A stretch of DNA of 46,162 nucleotides from positions 1-46,162 of the forward strand of contig JAFYRX010000023.1 of assembly GCA_017546725.1 (NCBI GenBank). Direction: 5' to 3'. Below, piece after piece: positions 15,802 through 24,146 of this stretch (position 1 is the stretch's first letter; each line of letters starts with the position of its first letter). The position numbers and the translations under genes are program-made. The notes beneath the pieces are model-generated. The model had not been told where the DNA came from and did not search any database. It was given only the letters and a program-made list of their open reading frames with translations. This DNA is from Alistipes sp. GTDB lineage: Bacteria > Bacteroidota > Bacteroidia > Bacteroidales > Rikenellaceae.

Positions 15802-17133
15802 TTACTTAAACAGATTGTTATCCATAGGCTTATTAGCCACGTCGTGTTGCTCCTCACGATATACCTCCTTATGGCGTGAGACAGCCTTATCGGTATCAAC
15901 CAGCAACTTCACATTACGGCGCTGGAACGAAGGAATACGCAACTCTGCATCGATGTTGGTCCACTTCGAAGGCTTGCGGTCGAGCATAGCGGGCATCGGA
16001 GATACATTACGATTCTGGTGCTGCTGCGACACCTTCACAGACTCGGGGCCACTTGCAGGAATCGTCGAGATAATCTCATCATCATCCAGCGGCTCGATGT
16101 TATCCATAATCAACGATATGGGGCGTGAAGGAATATCCTCCGAACTGAAACCCGTAGCGACAACTACAACCTCCAACTGATTCTCGGGCATAGGCTTAGA
16201 ACTTGCACCCCAGATTACATTGGCGTTATGCTCTACACCATCGTCATCCTTATAACTTGCATAACTCTGGATATAGTCGATAATCTCCATCGACTCCTCG
16301 TAAGATACGCACTCTATATCGGCAGCCGAGATATTGATAAGTACGTTTTTAGCACCTGCAATAAGATTGCTGTCCAACAACGGAGAGCACAACGAGCGAC
16401 GAGCAGCCTCCAAAGCACGGCCTTCGCCCTCGGCTACAGCCACACCCATATGCGCACGTCCGCTACCCTTCATCACACGCTGCAAATCGGCAAAATCGAC
16501 ACGGATATAGGCACTCTCGACGGTGATAAGTTCGGCGATACCCTTTGTTGCCGATGCCAATATATCGTCGGCCTTGCGGAAGGCCTGCGGCAATGACAAC
16601 TTACCGTACATCTCGCGGATGCTGTCGTTATTGATAACCAACAACGAGTCGGCATACTTACGCAATTCCTCGATACCTGCAGCGGCCTGCTCGCATCGCA
16701 TCGGGCCTTCGCCTCGCAACGGTGATGTCACGTTGGCAACGGTCAAAAGTCCCATCTCGTGAGCCAACTTGGCAATGACGGGTGATGCTCCTGTACCTGT
16801 ACCACCACCCATTCCTGCGGTGATGAATACCATACGAGTACCCGAAGCCTCGATATATTGCTTAATCTGGTCCAACGACTCGATAGCAGCCTCACGACCA
16901 CGCTCGGGGTCGTTACCTGCACCCAGACCATCCTGACCAAGACGTATCTTATCCTTCACGGGCGAGTTATCCATCGCCTTCTGGTCGGTGTTACAAATCA
17001 AGAAGTTTACGCCCTTGATACCTGTGTTCCACATATGGTTTACGGCGTTACCACCAGCACCACCAACACCAATAACGGTTATAATCGACGACGCCTGCTT
17101 GGGCATCGAGAGTTCGTTCATCAAATCCTCCAT
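15802..17133 (-). CDS. ftsZ: cell division protein FtsZ
   Basis: This 443-residue tubulin-like GTPase polymerises into the Z ring that guides septum formation. VIGVGGAGGNAV (20-31) and the tubulin signature GGGTGTG (109-115) are present, as is the NTDQKAM segment. The globular domain ends near residue 330. It is followed by a linker of about 60 residues and a conserved motif, RIPSFQRRN, which probably corresponds to the C-terminal peptide that binds FtsA. About 40 charged residues follow that motif, so the peptide is not at the extreme end. It is 15 bases downstream of ftsA and is the last division gene of the cluster. Confidence 0.98.
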   Translation of the reverse strand: MEDLMNELSMPKQASSIITVIGVGGAGGNAVNHMWNTGIKGVNFLICNTDQKAMDNSPVKDKIRLGQDGLGAGNDPERGREAAIESLDQIKQYIEASGTRMVFITAGMGGGTGTGASPVIAKLAHEMGLLTVANVTSPLRGEGPMRCEQAAAGIEELRKYADSLLVINNDSIREMYGKLSLPQAFRKADDILASATKGIAELITVESAYIRVDFADLQRVMKGSGRAHMGVAVAEGEGRALEAARRSLCSPLLDSNLIAGAKNVLINISAADIECVSYEESMEIIDYIQSYASYKDDDGVEHNANVIWGASSKPMPENQLEVVVVATGFSSEDIPSRPISLIMDNIEPLDDDEIISTIPASGPESVKVSQQHQNRNVSPMPAMLDRKPSKWTNIDAELRIPSFQRRNVKLLVDTDKAVSRHKEVYREEQHDVANKPMDNNLFK

Positions 17134-17148
17134 TTCTCGTTCTACATT

Positions 17149-18672
17149 TTAATAGTCATCACCATCGTCTTCATCTTCGGGGTTGCGGAAAGCATCATCC
17201 AAACCCTTCTTAATCTTGTTCTTCCACCAGCGTGAGAAGAATCCGCCACGCTTGATGTCGTCATCCTCATCCTCGTCAAAATCATCGTCATCTGCGCTAT
17301 CAACCAACGGAGTAGCAGCAGGCACCACAGGTGTAACGGGTGCTGCGGGCTCAGCGGCTGCGCCAAAACGCTGATTCAGAGTCTGCGGCTCGGCGGGTTG
17401 AGCATAAGGCTGTGCAGGTTGAGCATAAGGCTGCGCGGGTTGTGCGGCAGGTTGTGCGGCAGGCACATCCTGCACTACACTCTTGGGCGATGGAGTGTGG
17501 AGTATTCCTACGGGGCAAGCACCCTCCTTGGCTCCGCGCAAAAGCATAGAGACAGCCAACGTCATATTGGGCGAGGCTACCATCTCCAACGATGTTGAAT
17601 CGACACCCACCTCGGCACAAGCGACTCTTACCTCCTGACCTGTAACCTTGTTGAAGAGTTCGGCTACGTGCTCCAATGCGGCACCACCACCCGTAAGTAC
17701 AATACCAGCCGAGAGTTTCTTGGCATAGCCCGCCTCACGAATCTCGTTCCACACATACTCAGCGATGTCGGTCATACGTGCACCGATTACGGCTGCAAGA
17801 TTCCAGCGTGAGATAGGCTTGATGGCGCGGCTACCCTTACGAATCTGGATAAGGTCGTCCTGTGTCATCTCTGCCACAGCCGAGCCATAACGCTTCTTGA
17901 GATTCTCGATAGTCTGGGCAGGGATATAACCGTTGAAGTGACGGATATCGGCATTGATGGCCGAGCCTCCGATAGGAATAGTTGCGATGTAAGTCAACAC
18001 GTTGCCGTAATATACAGCGACATCAGTTACACCGCTACCTATATCGACAATAGCAACACCCTCCTCCTTCTCTTCGGTAGTCACTACCGACTCGGCAACG
18101 ACGGCTGCACTTGCATAAATCTTACCTCTGACGTTGATGCCAGCCTCACGGAAAACACGGCTGAAACGGTTGATGGCATCACGCTCGCAGAGAATGAAGT
18201 TGTAGGTCGATGAGAGTTGCTTGCTATAAGAGCCTACGGGGTTCTTCATCTCGACACCCGCATCACCCTTATAGACCATCGGGAAGAGGTCCATAATCTC
18301 CTCGGCATCGGCCGACTTCACGTTCTTCATACGCTCGTTCAGGGCGGTTATATCACGCTGCGAGATGCAGTTGCCCGCATCCTGAACAAAGACGTGGTCG
18401 GTATAACGGGCACAACGCACAAACTTACCCGAGATGGTAGCGTAAGCGTCGGTAATCGCTATACCAGCCTGCTCCTCGACCTTTGCGCGAGCCTTGCGCA
18501 AAGCCTGGACTACGAAATCGTTGTTATCGACCAATCCTGCTGACACACCCTCTGTAGGCTCCGACACGATTGCCTGCACCTCCAAAGAGCCATTCTCGTT
18601 TATCGAACCAACGGCGATAACCACCTCCGATGAACCGATATCGATTGCTACTACGTAATTCTTCTTCTCCAC
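17149..18672 (-). CDS. ftsA: cell division protein FtsA
   Basis: A 507-residue actin-like ATPase that ties FtsZ to the membrane. AIDIGSSEVVIAVG (phosphate 1) at the start and the VDIGSGVTDVAVYYG phosphate 2 block fit the family, with the 1C SHS2 domain between. It is about 90 residues longer than the 420-residue E. coli FtsA. The extension has Ala-Gln-Pro-Tyr repeats (about 406-430), an acidic run (about 459-473), then GGFFSRWWKNKIKKGL (476-491), which looks like the amphipathic membrane-targeting helix. An acidic tail (DEDDGDDY) follows it. It is 15 bases upstream of ftsZ. Confidence 0.97.
   Translation of the reverse strand: MEKKNYVVAIDIGSSEVVIAVGSINENGSLEVQAIVSEPTEGVSAGLVDNNDFVVQALRKARAKVEEQAGIAITDAYATISGKFVRCARYTDHVFVQDAGNCISQRDITALNERMKNVKSADAEEIMDLFPMVYKGDAGVEMKNPVGSYSKQLSSTYNFILCERDAINRFSRVFREAGINVRGKIYASAAVVAESVVTTEEKEEGVAIVDIGSGVTDVAVYYGNVLTYIATIPIGGSAINADIRHFNGYIPAQTIENLKKRYGSAVAEMTQDDLIQIRKGSRAIKPISRWNLAAVIGARMTDIAEYVWNEIREAGYAKKLSAGIVLTGGGAALEHVAELFNKVTGQEVRVACAEVGVDSTSLEMVASPNMTLAVSMLLRGAKEGACPVGILHTPSPKSVVQDVPAAQPAAQPAQPYAQPAQPYAQPAEPQTLNQRFGAAAEPAAPVTPVVPAATPLVDSADDDDFDEDEDDDIKRGGFFSRWWKNKIKKGLDDAFRNPEDEDDGDDY
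17396..17461 (-). repeat. in-frame tandem repeats in the ftsA linker
   Basis: Two near-identical 21-bp units (17396-17416 and 17417-17437) are followed by two identical 12-bp units (17438-17449 and 17450-17461). They encode AQP/YAQP-type repeats of the disordered FtsA linker. Multiples of three keep the frame, so copy number can change without breaking the gene. Confidence 0.75.
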
Positions 18673-18764
18673 TATATTGTTGTTTTAATTTTCTTTCCTA
18701 TTCACTCGCCTTAAAAGCCTACACTCCACAACAACAAGCAACCGCTTACCTGCGGCTCGCTACG

Positions 18765-19880
18765 CTATCGTGTGCAGACTACCTGGCCCTTGTACTTGAT
18801 AGAGATGGTGCGGAACTCATCCCAACCGATGTTGGACAATCCCTTCTGATAGAATGCCAACAACTTGTCGAGTTTCTCCTCTACATCATCTACCTGACCA
18901 AACAGCACCGTATGACGGCCCGTGCGCGGTATCAACTCCAATTCGAGGTCGCCACTGCTCATCGTCGATGCTACAATTTGTACTATCTCAGCACTCCAGA
19001 AAGAGTCATCCTCAATATATTTTACAAAGTTAATGAGTTTCGACAAATCTTCATACCTTTTTAGCAATTTTTTTTGCTTATCTCGCTCGGCATCTTGTCG
19101 CGCGCTCACTTTCTCTATCTCATTTTCGTTCTGACGGTTCCAATAACTGTATTTTTGACGCAGTTCGGCTCTCTCGCGCAACTTGGCCTGACGACGCTTG
19201 TCGTACTCATCGTGACTCTCAAACAGGCCCTTTCGCGAAAGCAAACCCTTCTTCTCGACAAGCATACGGCTCACTGCCCTCACGGAATCCTTAATCTCCT
19301 TTTCGCGCTTAAACAGAGGCACTTTCTCGTGCTGCAACTCGAGGATGCGGGCCTCCGACTCGGCTATACGGGCCTTGATGTAATCCTCCAGATTACCCGT
19401 AAAATTGGCTGGTACGGGCGGAGCATAGGGGCCTGTCACAACAGGAACATACACAGCCGACATACGAGGAGAGGGGAAGATAAAACCATCGGATGTGATA
19501 TACGAATCATAACCGTCGGCCATCAATCGCAACATCGGGCGGCGCTGACTCACGTCGATGCGCAACCTACCATCGTATGTGACGTAGGCATTAACGCGTC
19601 GGATGAATCCGTTGGCACGTATCATATTCTCTATCGCTGCCACATCCAACTCGTTGATAGGCACACCTACGGTCGCTATCTTATTCTGCTGAATCCATCG
19701 CTCGATAGTTTGGCTCGTGATAAGCATCTCCTCGCGCGTACTATCGACGATGTTAATATCGAGACTTTGGATTGTGGTAGATGCACGATGCACCTCGGCA
19801 CGGCCATTAAAATATACGATAAAGGCCGCAACGAAAACCCACAACAGAGTCATCAATATTATTTTCAGCGTTTTATTCAC
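18765..19880 (-). CDS. ftsQ: cell division protein FtsQ with long helical insertion
   Basis: A 371-residue bitopic inner membrane protein of the divisome. It has a short cytosolic start, one membrane segment (about 5-24), a POTRA domain (about 36-112, including GFIRRVNAYVTYDGRLRIDV) and a beta domain. The beta domain starts with a VPVVTG strand near 145-150 and resumes with the FWSAEIVQIV and ELELIPRTGRHTVLFG strands near 294-328. Between the two parts, residues about 164-275 form a highly charged Lys/Arg/Glu-rich stretch that looks helical or coiled-coil. FtsQ proteins of related genera usually have a short connection there. It lies between murC and ftsA as in other dcw clusters. Confidence 0.9.
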   Translation of the reverse strand: MNKTLKIILMTLLWVFVAAFIVYFNGRAEVHRASTTIQSLDINIVDSTREEMLITSQTIERWIQQNKIATVGVPINELDVAAIENMIRANGFIRRVNAYVTYDGRLRIDVSQRRPMLRLMADGYDSYITSDGFIFPSPRMSAVYVPVVTGPYAPPVPANFTGNLEDYIKARIAESEARILELQHEKVPLFKREKEIKDSVRAVSRMLVEKKGLLSRKGLFESHDEYDKRRQAKLRERAELRQKYSYWNRQNENEIEKVSARQDAERDKQKKLLKRYEDLSKLINFVKYIEDDSFWSAEIVQIVASTMSSGDLELELIPRTGRHTVLFGQVDDVEEKLDKLLAFYQKGLSNIGWDEFRTISIKYKGQVVCTR

Positions 19881-19906
19881 TTTCGCTTATTAGGAATTTT
19901 TATTAT

Positions 19907-19999
19907 GTCATTGCGAGGAGGACTTTAGTCCGACGTGGCAATCTCATACATACCTGAGAGTGGGAGATTACCACAGTCACTACGTTCCTTCGTAATGAC
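19907..19999. repeat. palindromic REP-like intergenic element
   Basis: The murC-ftsQ gap contains a long imperfect inverted repeat. GTCATTGCGAGGAG at its left end matches, in reverse complement, the right end CTTCGTAATGAC, and GTGGCAATCTC pairs with GAGATTACCAC in the middle. This GTCATTGCGAG...GCAATCTC form is a well-known dispersed palindromic repeat type in bacterial genomes. It would form a long hairpin in the division operon transcript. Copy number cannot be counted here; this is the only clear copy in the window. Confidence 0.75.
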
Positions 20000-20033
20000 A
20001 AAGCACTTAATTTTCTGTTACAATCTTGACGCC

Positions 20034-21419
20034 TTATGCTTTATGGCTCAATGCATCAGCAATTGCCTGACAGTAGGCATCGATGTTACCAGCACCGAAA
20101 GTAACCACAACATCGGTCTCCTCCGCAGCCAGATATTCAGCCAAGCGCTCACGCTCACATATCGGACAGGGAACAGTAACGCAGTCGGCAATAATCTCCG
20201 ACGTAATACCCTCGATAGGCTCCTCGCGTGCAGGATAAATCGGCACCAACACCGCCTTATCAGCCAACGACAATGCCGCCGCAAACTCACGATAGAGGTC
20301 ACGCGTACGGGTGTAGAGATGGGGCTGGAATACCGCTGTAATCTTGCGGCCCGGGAACATCTTGCGTACCGATGTGATTGTCGCCTCCAACTCTTCGGGG
20401 TGGTGAGCATAGTCGTCCATATATACCTGACGCGGGGTATTGATATAGAACTCAAAACGACGCTTCACGCCCGAATAGCGCTCCAGGCCCTTGCGCAACT
20501 TGTCCTCATCCAAAGCCTCACCGCGTGAACGTGCAGCACACCACATAGAGGCCACCGCAGCCACCGAATTTTCGATATTCACCCAGCCAGGGATACCCAA
20601 ACGACAACCCTCGATAACACCCGACGGAGTCACTATATCGTAGTTATAATATCCACCCTCACAAAGGGTCACATTCTTTGCATAGAAGTCGCAAGGCTCG
20701 TCGTAACTATATCGCCAGATGCTAACGCCCTCCTCGGGTAGAGCAATCTCGACACCCTGCTTTAGTATCAGATGTCCGCCCTGCTTGATAAGTGCCGCAA
20801 ACTGACCGAAGGCCTCGACTACGGCCTCAAACGTGCCATAGATATCCAAGTGGTCTGCCGCAACAGCCGTAATAACCGCCACGTCGGGCTTCAGACGCAG
20901 GAACGAACGGTCGAACTCATCGGCCTCAACAGCCAGGCGATTGCCCTCGCCCAAGACCATATTACCATTGAAATTCTTAGAAATACCGCCCAAAAAGGCA
21001 TTGCCTCCCACATCGGTTGCAGCATTAAGCCACGCCACAAGAGTCGATGTAGTGGTCTTGCCGTGAGTACCCGCTACGGCCATAACATATTTTCCCTCAG
21101 AGAGATGACCAAGCATCTGCGAACGCTTTTCCATCAAGAAACCATTCTGGCGAAAATACTCCATCTGCGGATGGTCAGCAGGTACGGCGGGCGTAAATAC
21201 CACCATCGTTGTCGCGCTATCGCGGAACGCCACAGGGATATTCTCCACAGCATCCTCATAGCATACCGTTGCACCCTCTTTCTCGAGAGCCGCAGTCAGA
21301 GGTGTCGGCGTACGGTCATAACCCGCAACGGCCTTACCCTCGTGCATAAAGTAACGGGCCAGCGCACTCATACCGATGCCGCCAATGCCCATAAAATATA
21401 TATTGTCGTAGTTTTTCAT
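20034..21419 (-). CDS. murC: UDP-N-acetylmuramate--L-alanine ligase
   Basis: This cytosolic 461-residue Mur ligase adds L-Ala to UDP-MurNAc with ATP, the first amino acid step of peptidoglycan precursor synthesis. MGIGGIGMSALA (10-21) is the N-terminal UDP-binding motif, GTHGKTTT (117-124) the P-loop, and DDYAHHPEE the C-terminal domain hallmark. I chose the ATG at 21419, 14 bases after the murG stop, over an upstream start that would overlap murG. It follows murG and precedes ftsQ, the standard dcw order, apart from the repeat element between murC and ftsQ. Confidence 0.97.
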   Translation of the reverse strand: MKNYDNIYFMGIGGIGMSALARYFMHEGKAVAGYDRTPTPLTAALEKEGATVCYEDAVENIPVAFRDSATTMVVFTPAVPADHPQMEYFRQNGFLMEKRSQMLGHLSEGKYVMAVAGTHGKTTTSTLVAWLNAATDVGGNAFLGGISKNFNGNMVLGEGNRLAVEADEFDRSFLRLKPDVAVITAVAADHLDIYGTFEAVVEAFGQFAALIKQGGHLILKQGVEIALPEEGVSIWRYSYDEPCDFYAKNVTLCEGGYYNYDIVTPSGVIEGCRLGIPGWVNIENSVAAVASMWCAARSRGEALDEDKLRKGLERYSGVKRRFEFYINTPRQVYMDDYAHHPEELEATITSVRKMFPGRKITAVFQPHLYTRTRDLYREFAAALSLADKAVLVPIYPAREEPIEGITSEIIADCVTVPCPICERERLAEYLAAEETDVVVTFGAGNIDAYCQAIADALSHKA

Positions 21420-21433
21420 CTTACAAAACGATT

Positions 21434-22534
21434 TTACCACTCCTTTTCTATCTGTTTCATAACTCTCTCTGCCGCATCACGAATACCCAACGCCGCTATA
21501 TTTCGTGACAACGTCTTCAGCGTAGGCTCGTCCGAGAGTAACTCCATAGCCAACGGCATACACTTCTCGGTAGCCTCCTTATCGGCCACCATACGCGCTG
21601 CATCGCGCTCAACCAGCGCCATAGCATTCTTGGTCTGATGGTCCTCGGCAACATTAGGCGAAGGCACGAAAATCGTCGGCTTACCAATCAGGCACAACTC
21701 CGATACGGTGCAGGCACCACTGCGAGAAACTGCAAGGTCAGCAACCTCATAGGCCAAATCCATACGCTCGATGAAGGCCCCCTGCCAGATGTTTTTCGTA
21801 GGATGCTCCTCAAGGAAGGCTTGCATCTCCTTTTCGTAGAACTTACCTGTCTGCCAGATGACCTGTATCGGGGCATCCTTACCCTCCAACGAGAGTATCC
21901 AACTCTTCATCATCTCGTTGAGCGTGCGCGTACCAAGCGAGCCACCTACAACCAACAACGTAGGCATCTCGGCATTAAAGCCATAATAGGCCAAAGCCTC
22001 GTCGCTCTTCTGCATTGCAGGAGCAAAGCGACCACGCAGGGGATTACCCGTCATAATGATTTTATCGGCCGGGAAGAATCGCTCCATACCCTCATAAGCC
22101 ACACATATACGGCGAGCCCTGCGCGCGAGCATCTTGTTGGTAAGGCCTGCATATGAGTTCTGCTCCTGAATGATTGTCGGTACGCCCAGCATCTGCGCCG
22201 CAAAGAGCACGGGTGCACTGGCATAACCTCCAAAGCCTACTACCGCATCAGCCGAGAAATCGCGTATGATGCTGCGGGCCTTCCACACGCTGCTCACCGT
22301 CTTGAACGGCACAAGCAGGTTCTTCGGCTCCAGACGACGTTGCAGGCCCGCAATAGGCAAGCCCACTATATTGTAGCCCAATGCAGGGACCTTCTCCATC
22401 TCCATCTTGCCCTCGGCACCGACGAAGAGAATCTCCACATTGTCGCCATATTTACTCTTCAACGCTTCAGCAACGGCCACTGCGGGGTATATGTGTCCGC
22501 CCGTACCGCCACCCGAAAGTATAACTCGTTTCAT
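21434..22534 (-). CDS. murG: UDP-N-acetylglucosamine--MurNAc-pentapeptide transferase
   Basis: A 366-residue GT-B glycosyltransferase at the inner face of the membrane. It adds GlcNAc to lipid I to make lipid II. GGGTGGHIYPAVAVAEAL (8-25) is the N-terminal G-loop region and ILVVGGSLG-like LLVVGGSLGTRTLNE the second. SRSGACTVSELCLIGKPTIFVPSP is the UDP-GlcNAc-binding block. Full length. It is the first gene of the murG-murC-ftsQ-ftsA-ftsZ run and has its own promoter at the end of yifB, so the usual upstream genes ftsW and murD are not next to it. Confidence 0.97.
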   Translation of the reverse strand: MKRVILSGGGTGGHIYPAVAVAEALKSKYGDNVEILFVGAEGKMEMEKVPALGYNIVGLPIAGLQRRLEPKNLLVPFKTVSSVWKARSIIRDFSADAVVGFGGYASAPVLFAAQMLGVPTIIQEQNSYAGLTNKMLARRARRICVAYEGMERFFPADKIIMTGNPLRGRFAPAMQKSDEALAYYGFNAEMPTLLVVGGSLGTRTLNEMMKSWILSLEGKDAPIQVIWQTGKFYEKEMQAFLEEHPTKNIWQGAFIERMDLAYEVADLAVSRSGACTVSELCLIGKPTIFVPSPNVAEDHQTKNAMALVERDAARMVADKEATEKCMPLAMELLSDEPTLKTLSRNIAALGIRDAAERVMKQIEKEW

Positions 22535-22569
22535 ATATTTCTATGTCCTATCTTATCCTAATCTAACCT

Positions 22570-22601
22570 CAAAAATAGTTTTACCCCTCTATCTTCCCCA
22601 A
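22570..22601 (-). promoter_or_regulatory. promoter of the murG-ftsZ run
   Basis: On the minus strand TATTTTTG (22577-22570) fits TAnnTTTG and a TTG at 22601-22599 lies 21 nt upstream, inside the end of yifB. The start is predicted near 22563, giving a leader of about 30 nt to murG. Confidence 0.5.
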
Positions 22602-24121
22602 CTCTCTCTATCGAGCGAGCGGTAGGTTATAGCCTCCGAAATGTGAGTTGGAGCAATATCTGCCGCACCCTCCAGGTCGGCTATCGTGCGTGCCACCTTG
22701 ATTATGCGGTCATAGGCTCGGGCCGATAGTTGCAGGCGCTCCATAGCCCTGTCGAGCAACATACGCGACTCGGCCGTCAGCGGACAAAACTCACGCAACA
22801 TAGCCGACGTCATCATCGTGTTGGTATGTATGCCCGTACCTGCAAATCGTTCGGACTGCACCTTGCGGGCCGCCATAACTCTCTGGCGTATCGCGGCACT
22901 CGATTCGGCCAACGTGGTCGATGCCATCTCCTCACGTTCAACAGGCGTAACCTCGACGTGCAGGTCGATTCTATCCATCAGTGGGCCCGATATGCGACCT
23001 ATGTAACGGTGTACGGCTGCCGTCGAGCAACTGCACTCCTTGGTCGGATGGTTATAATATCCGCACGGGCAGGGATTCATCGATGCTACAAGCGTAAAGT
23101 TCGAGGGGTAATCCACTGCATAACGTGCACGCGATATGGCTATATGCTTATCCTCCAGCGGCTGTCGCAGCACCTCCAAGACGCCGTGACCAAATTCGGG
23201 CATCTCATCGAGAAACAACACACCATTATGCGCCAACGACACCTCGCCAGGTTGCGGATTCTGACCACCGCCAATCAACGCTACGGGCGATGCCAAATGG
23301 TGCGGTGCACGGAACGGGCGCTGGCTCATCAAGCCTCGGCACGCTCCCAACTTACCCGCTACGGAGTGTATCTTCGTAGTCTCCAGAGCCTCTGCCGCAG
23401 TCATCGGAGGCATTATCGAGGGCATACGTCGCGCCAACATCGTCTTACCTGACCCCGGAGGGCCTATCATAATGACGTTGTGGCCACCTGCAGCCGCAAT
23501 CTCCAACGCACGCTTGGCGTGGGCCTGCCCCTTCACATCAGCAAAATCTTCGGCATAGGTCTGCTCCTCCTCTACCCCATACATCTCCTTACACTCTGGC
23601 TCTATCTCCACTTCGCCGTTAAGCGATGCAGCCACCTCGGTCAAAGACTCTACGGGCAACACCTCGATGCCATCGACAACAGCTGCCTCCATAGCATTCT
23701 CTTTGGGGACATATATGCGCTTAAAACCCTTGTCGCGAGCCTCAGCCGTTACGGGCAGCACTCCTCTAACTCCCCTAATAGCGCCATCGAGCGACAACTC
23801 GCCTACAAACACAGAATCAGCCAATTTATCGGCCTCAATCTGCTCCGTCGCAGCCAATATGGCTACGGCAATAGGCAAATCGAAACCCGAACCCTCCTTG
23901 CGCAGGTCGGCAGGAGCAAGATTCACCACACATTTGCGTGAGGTCATACGGTAGGAGGCATTTTCGAAAGCCGAGCGAATACGTTGCTCACTCTCGCGCA
24001 CGGCATTATCGGGCAGACCTACCAGAAAGAGGCCAAGACCTCCGCCCGTGATACTCACCTCGACGGTAACCATCACAGCCCCGATGCCTGCCACTGTACC
24101 CGTAAACGCCTTTACTACCAT
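22589..24121 (-). CDS. YifB/ComM family Mg-chelatase-like AAA+ ATPase
   Basis: A 510-residue protein with an N-terminal ChlI/Lon-protease-like domain (about 20-145) and a central Mg-chelatase AAA+ domain. Walker A GPPGSGKT is at 220-227, with HNGVLFLDEMPEF as Walker B. The C-terminal Mg_chelatase_C region includes LSARAYDRIIKVARTIADL. ComM relatives are hexameric helicases that help branch migration during natural transformation. Together with comF nearby this hints at DNA uptake or recombination functions, but YifB is widespread in non-competent species. It is 25 bases downstream of dnaB. Confidence 0.93.
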   Translation of the reverse strand: MVVKAFTGTVAGIGAVMVTVEVSITGGGLGLFLVGLPDNAVRESEQRIRSAFENASYRMTSRKCVVNLAPADLRKEGSGFDLPIAVAILAATEQIEADKLADSVFVGELSLDGAIRGVRGVLPVTAEARDKGFKRIYVPKENAMEAAVVDGIEVLPVESLTEVAASLNGEVEIEPECKEMYGVEEEQTYAEDFADVKGQAHAKRALEIAAAGGHNVIMIGPPGSGKTMLARRMPSIMPPMTAAEALETTKIHSVAGKLGACRGLMSQRPFRAPHHLASPVALIGGGQNPQPGEVSLAHNGVLFLDEMPEFGHGVLEVLRQPLEDKHIAISRARYAVDYPSNFTLVASMNPCPCGYYNHPTKECSCSTAAVHRYIGRISGPLMDRIDLHVEVTPVEREEMASTTLAESSAAIRQRVMAARKVQSERFAGTGIHTNTMMTSAMLREFCPLTAESRMLLDRAMERLQLSARAYDRIIKVARTIADLEGAADIAPTHISEAITYRSLDRESWGR

Positions 24122-24146
24122 TGCTTATCGCTCTAATAATTATCCG

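Noticed and set aside
19074-19928. A long plus-strand reading frame across ftsQ
   Set aside because: It is a shadow of the minus-strand ftsQ gene and has no recognisable protein features.
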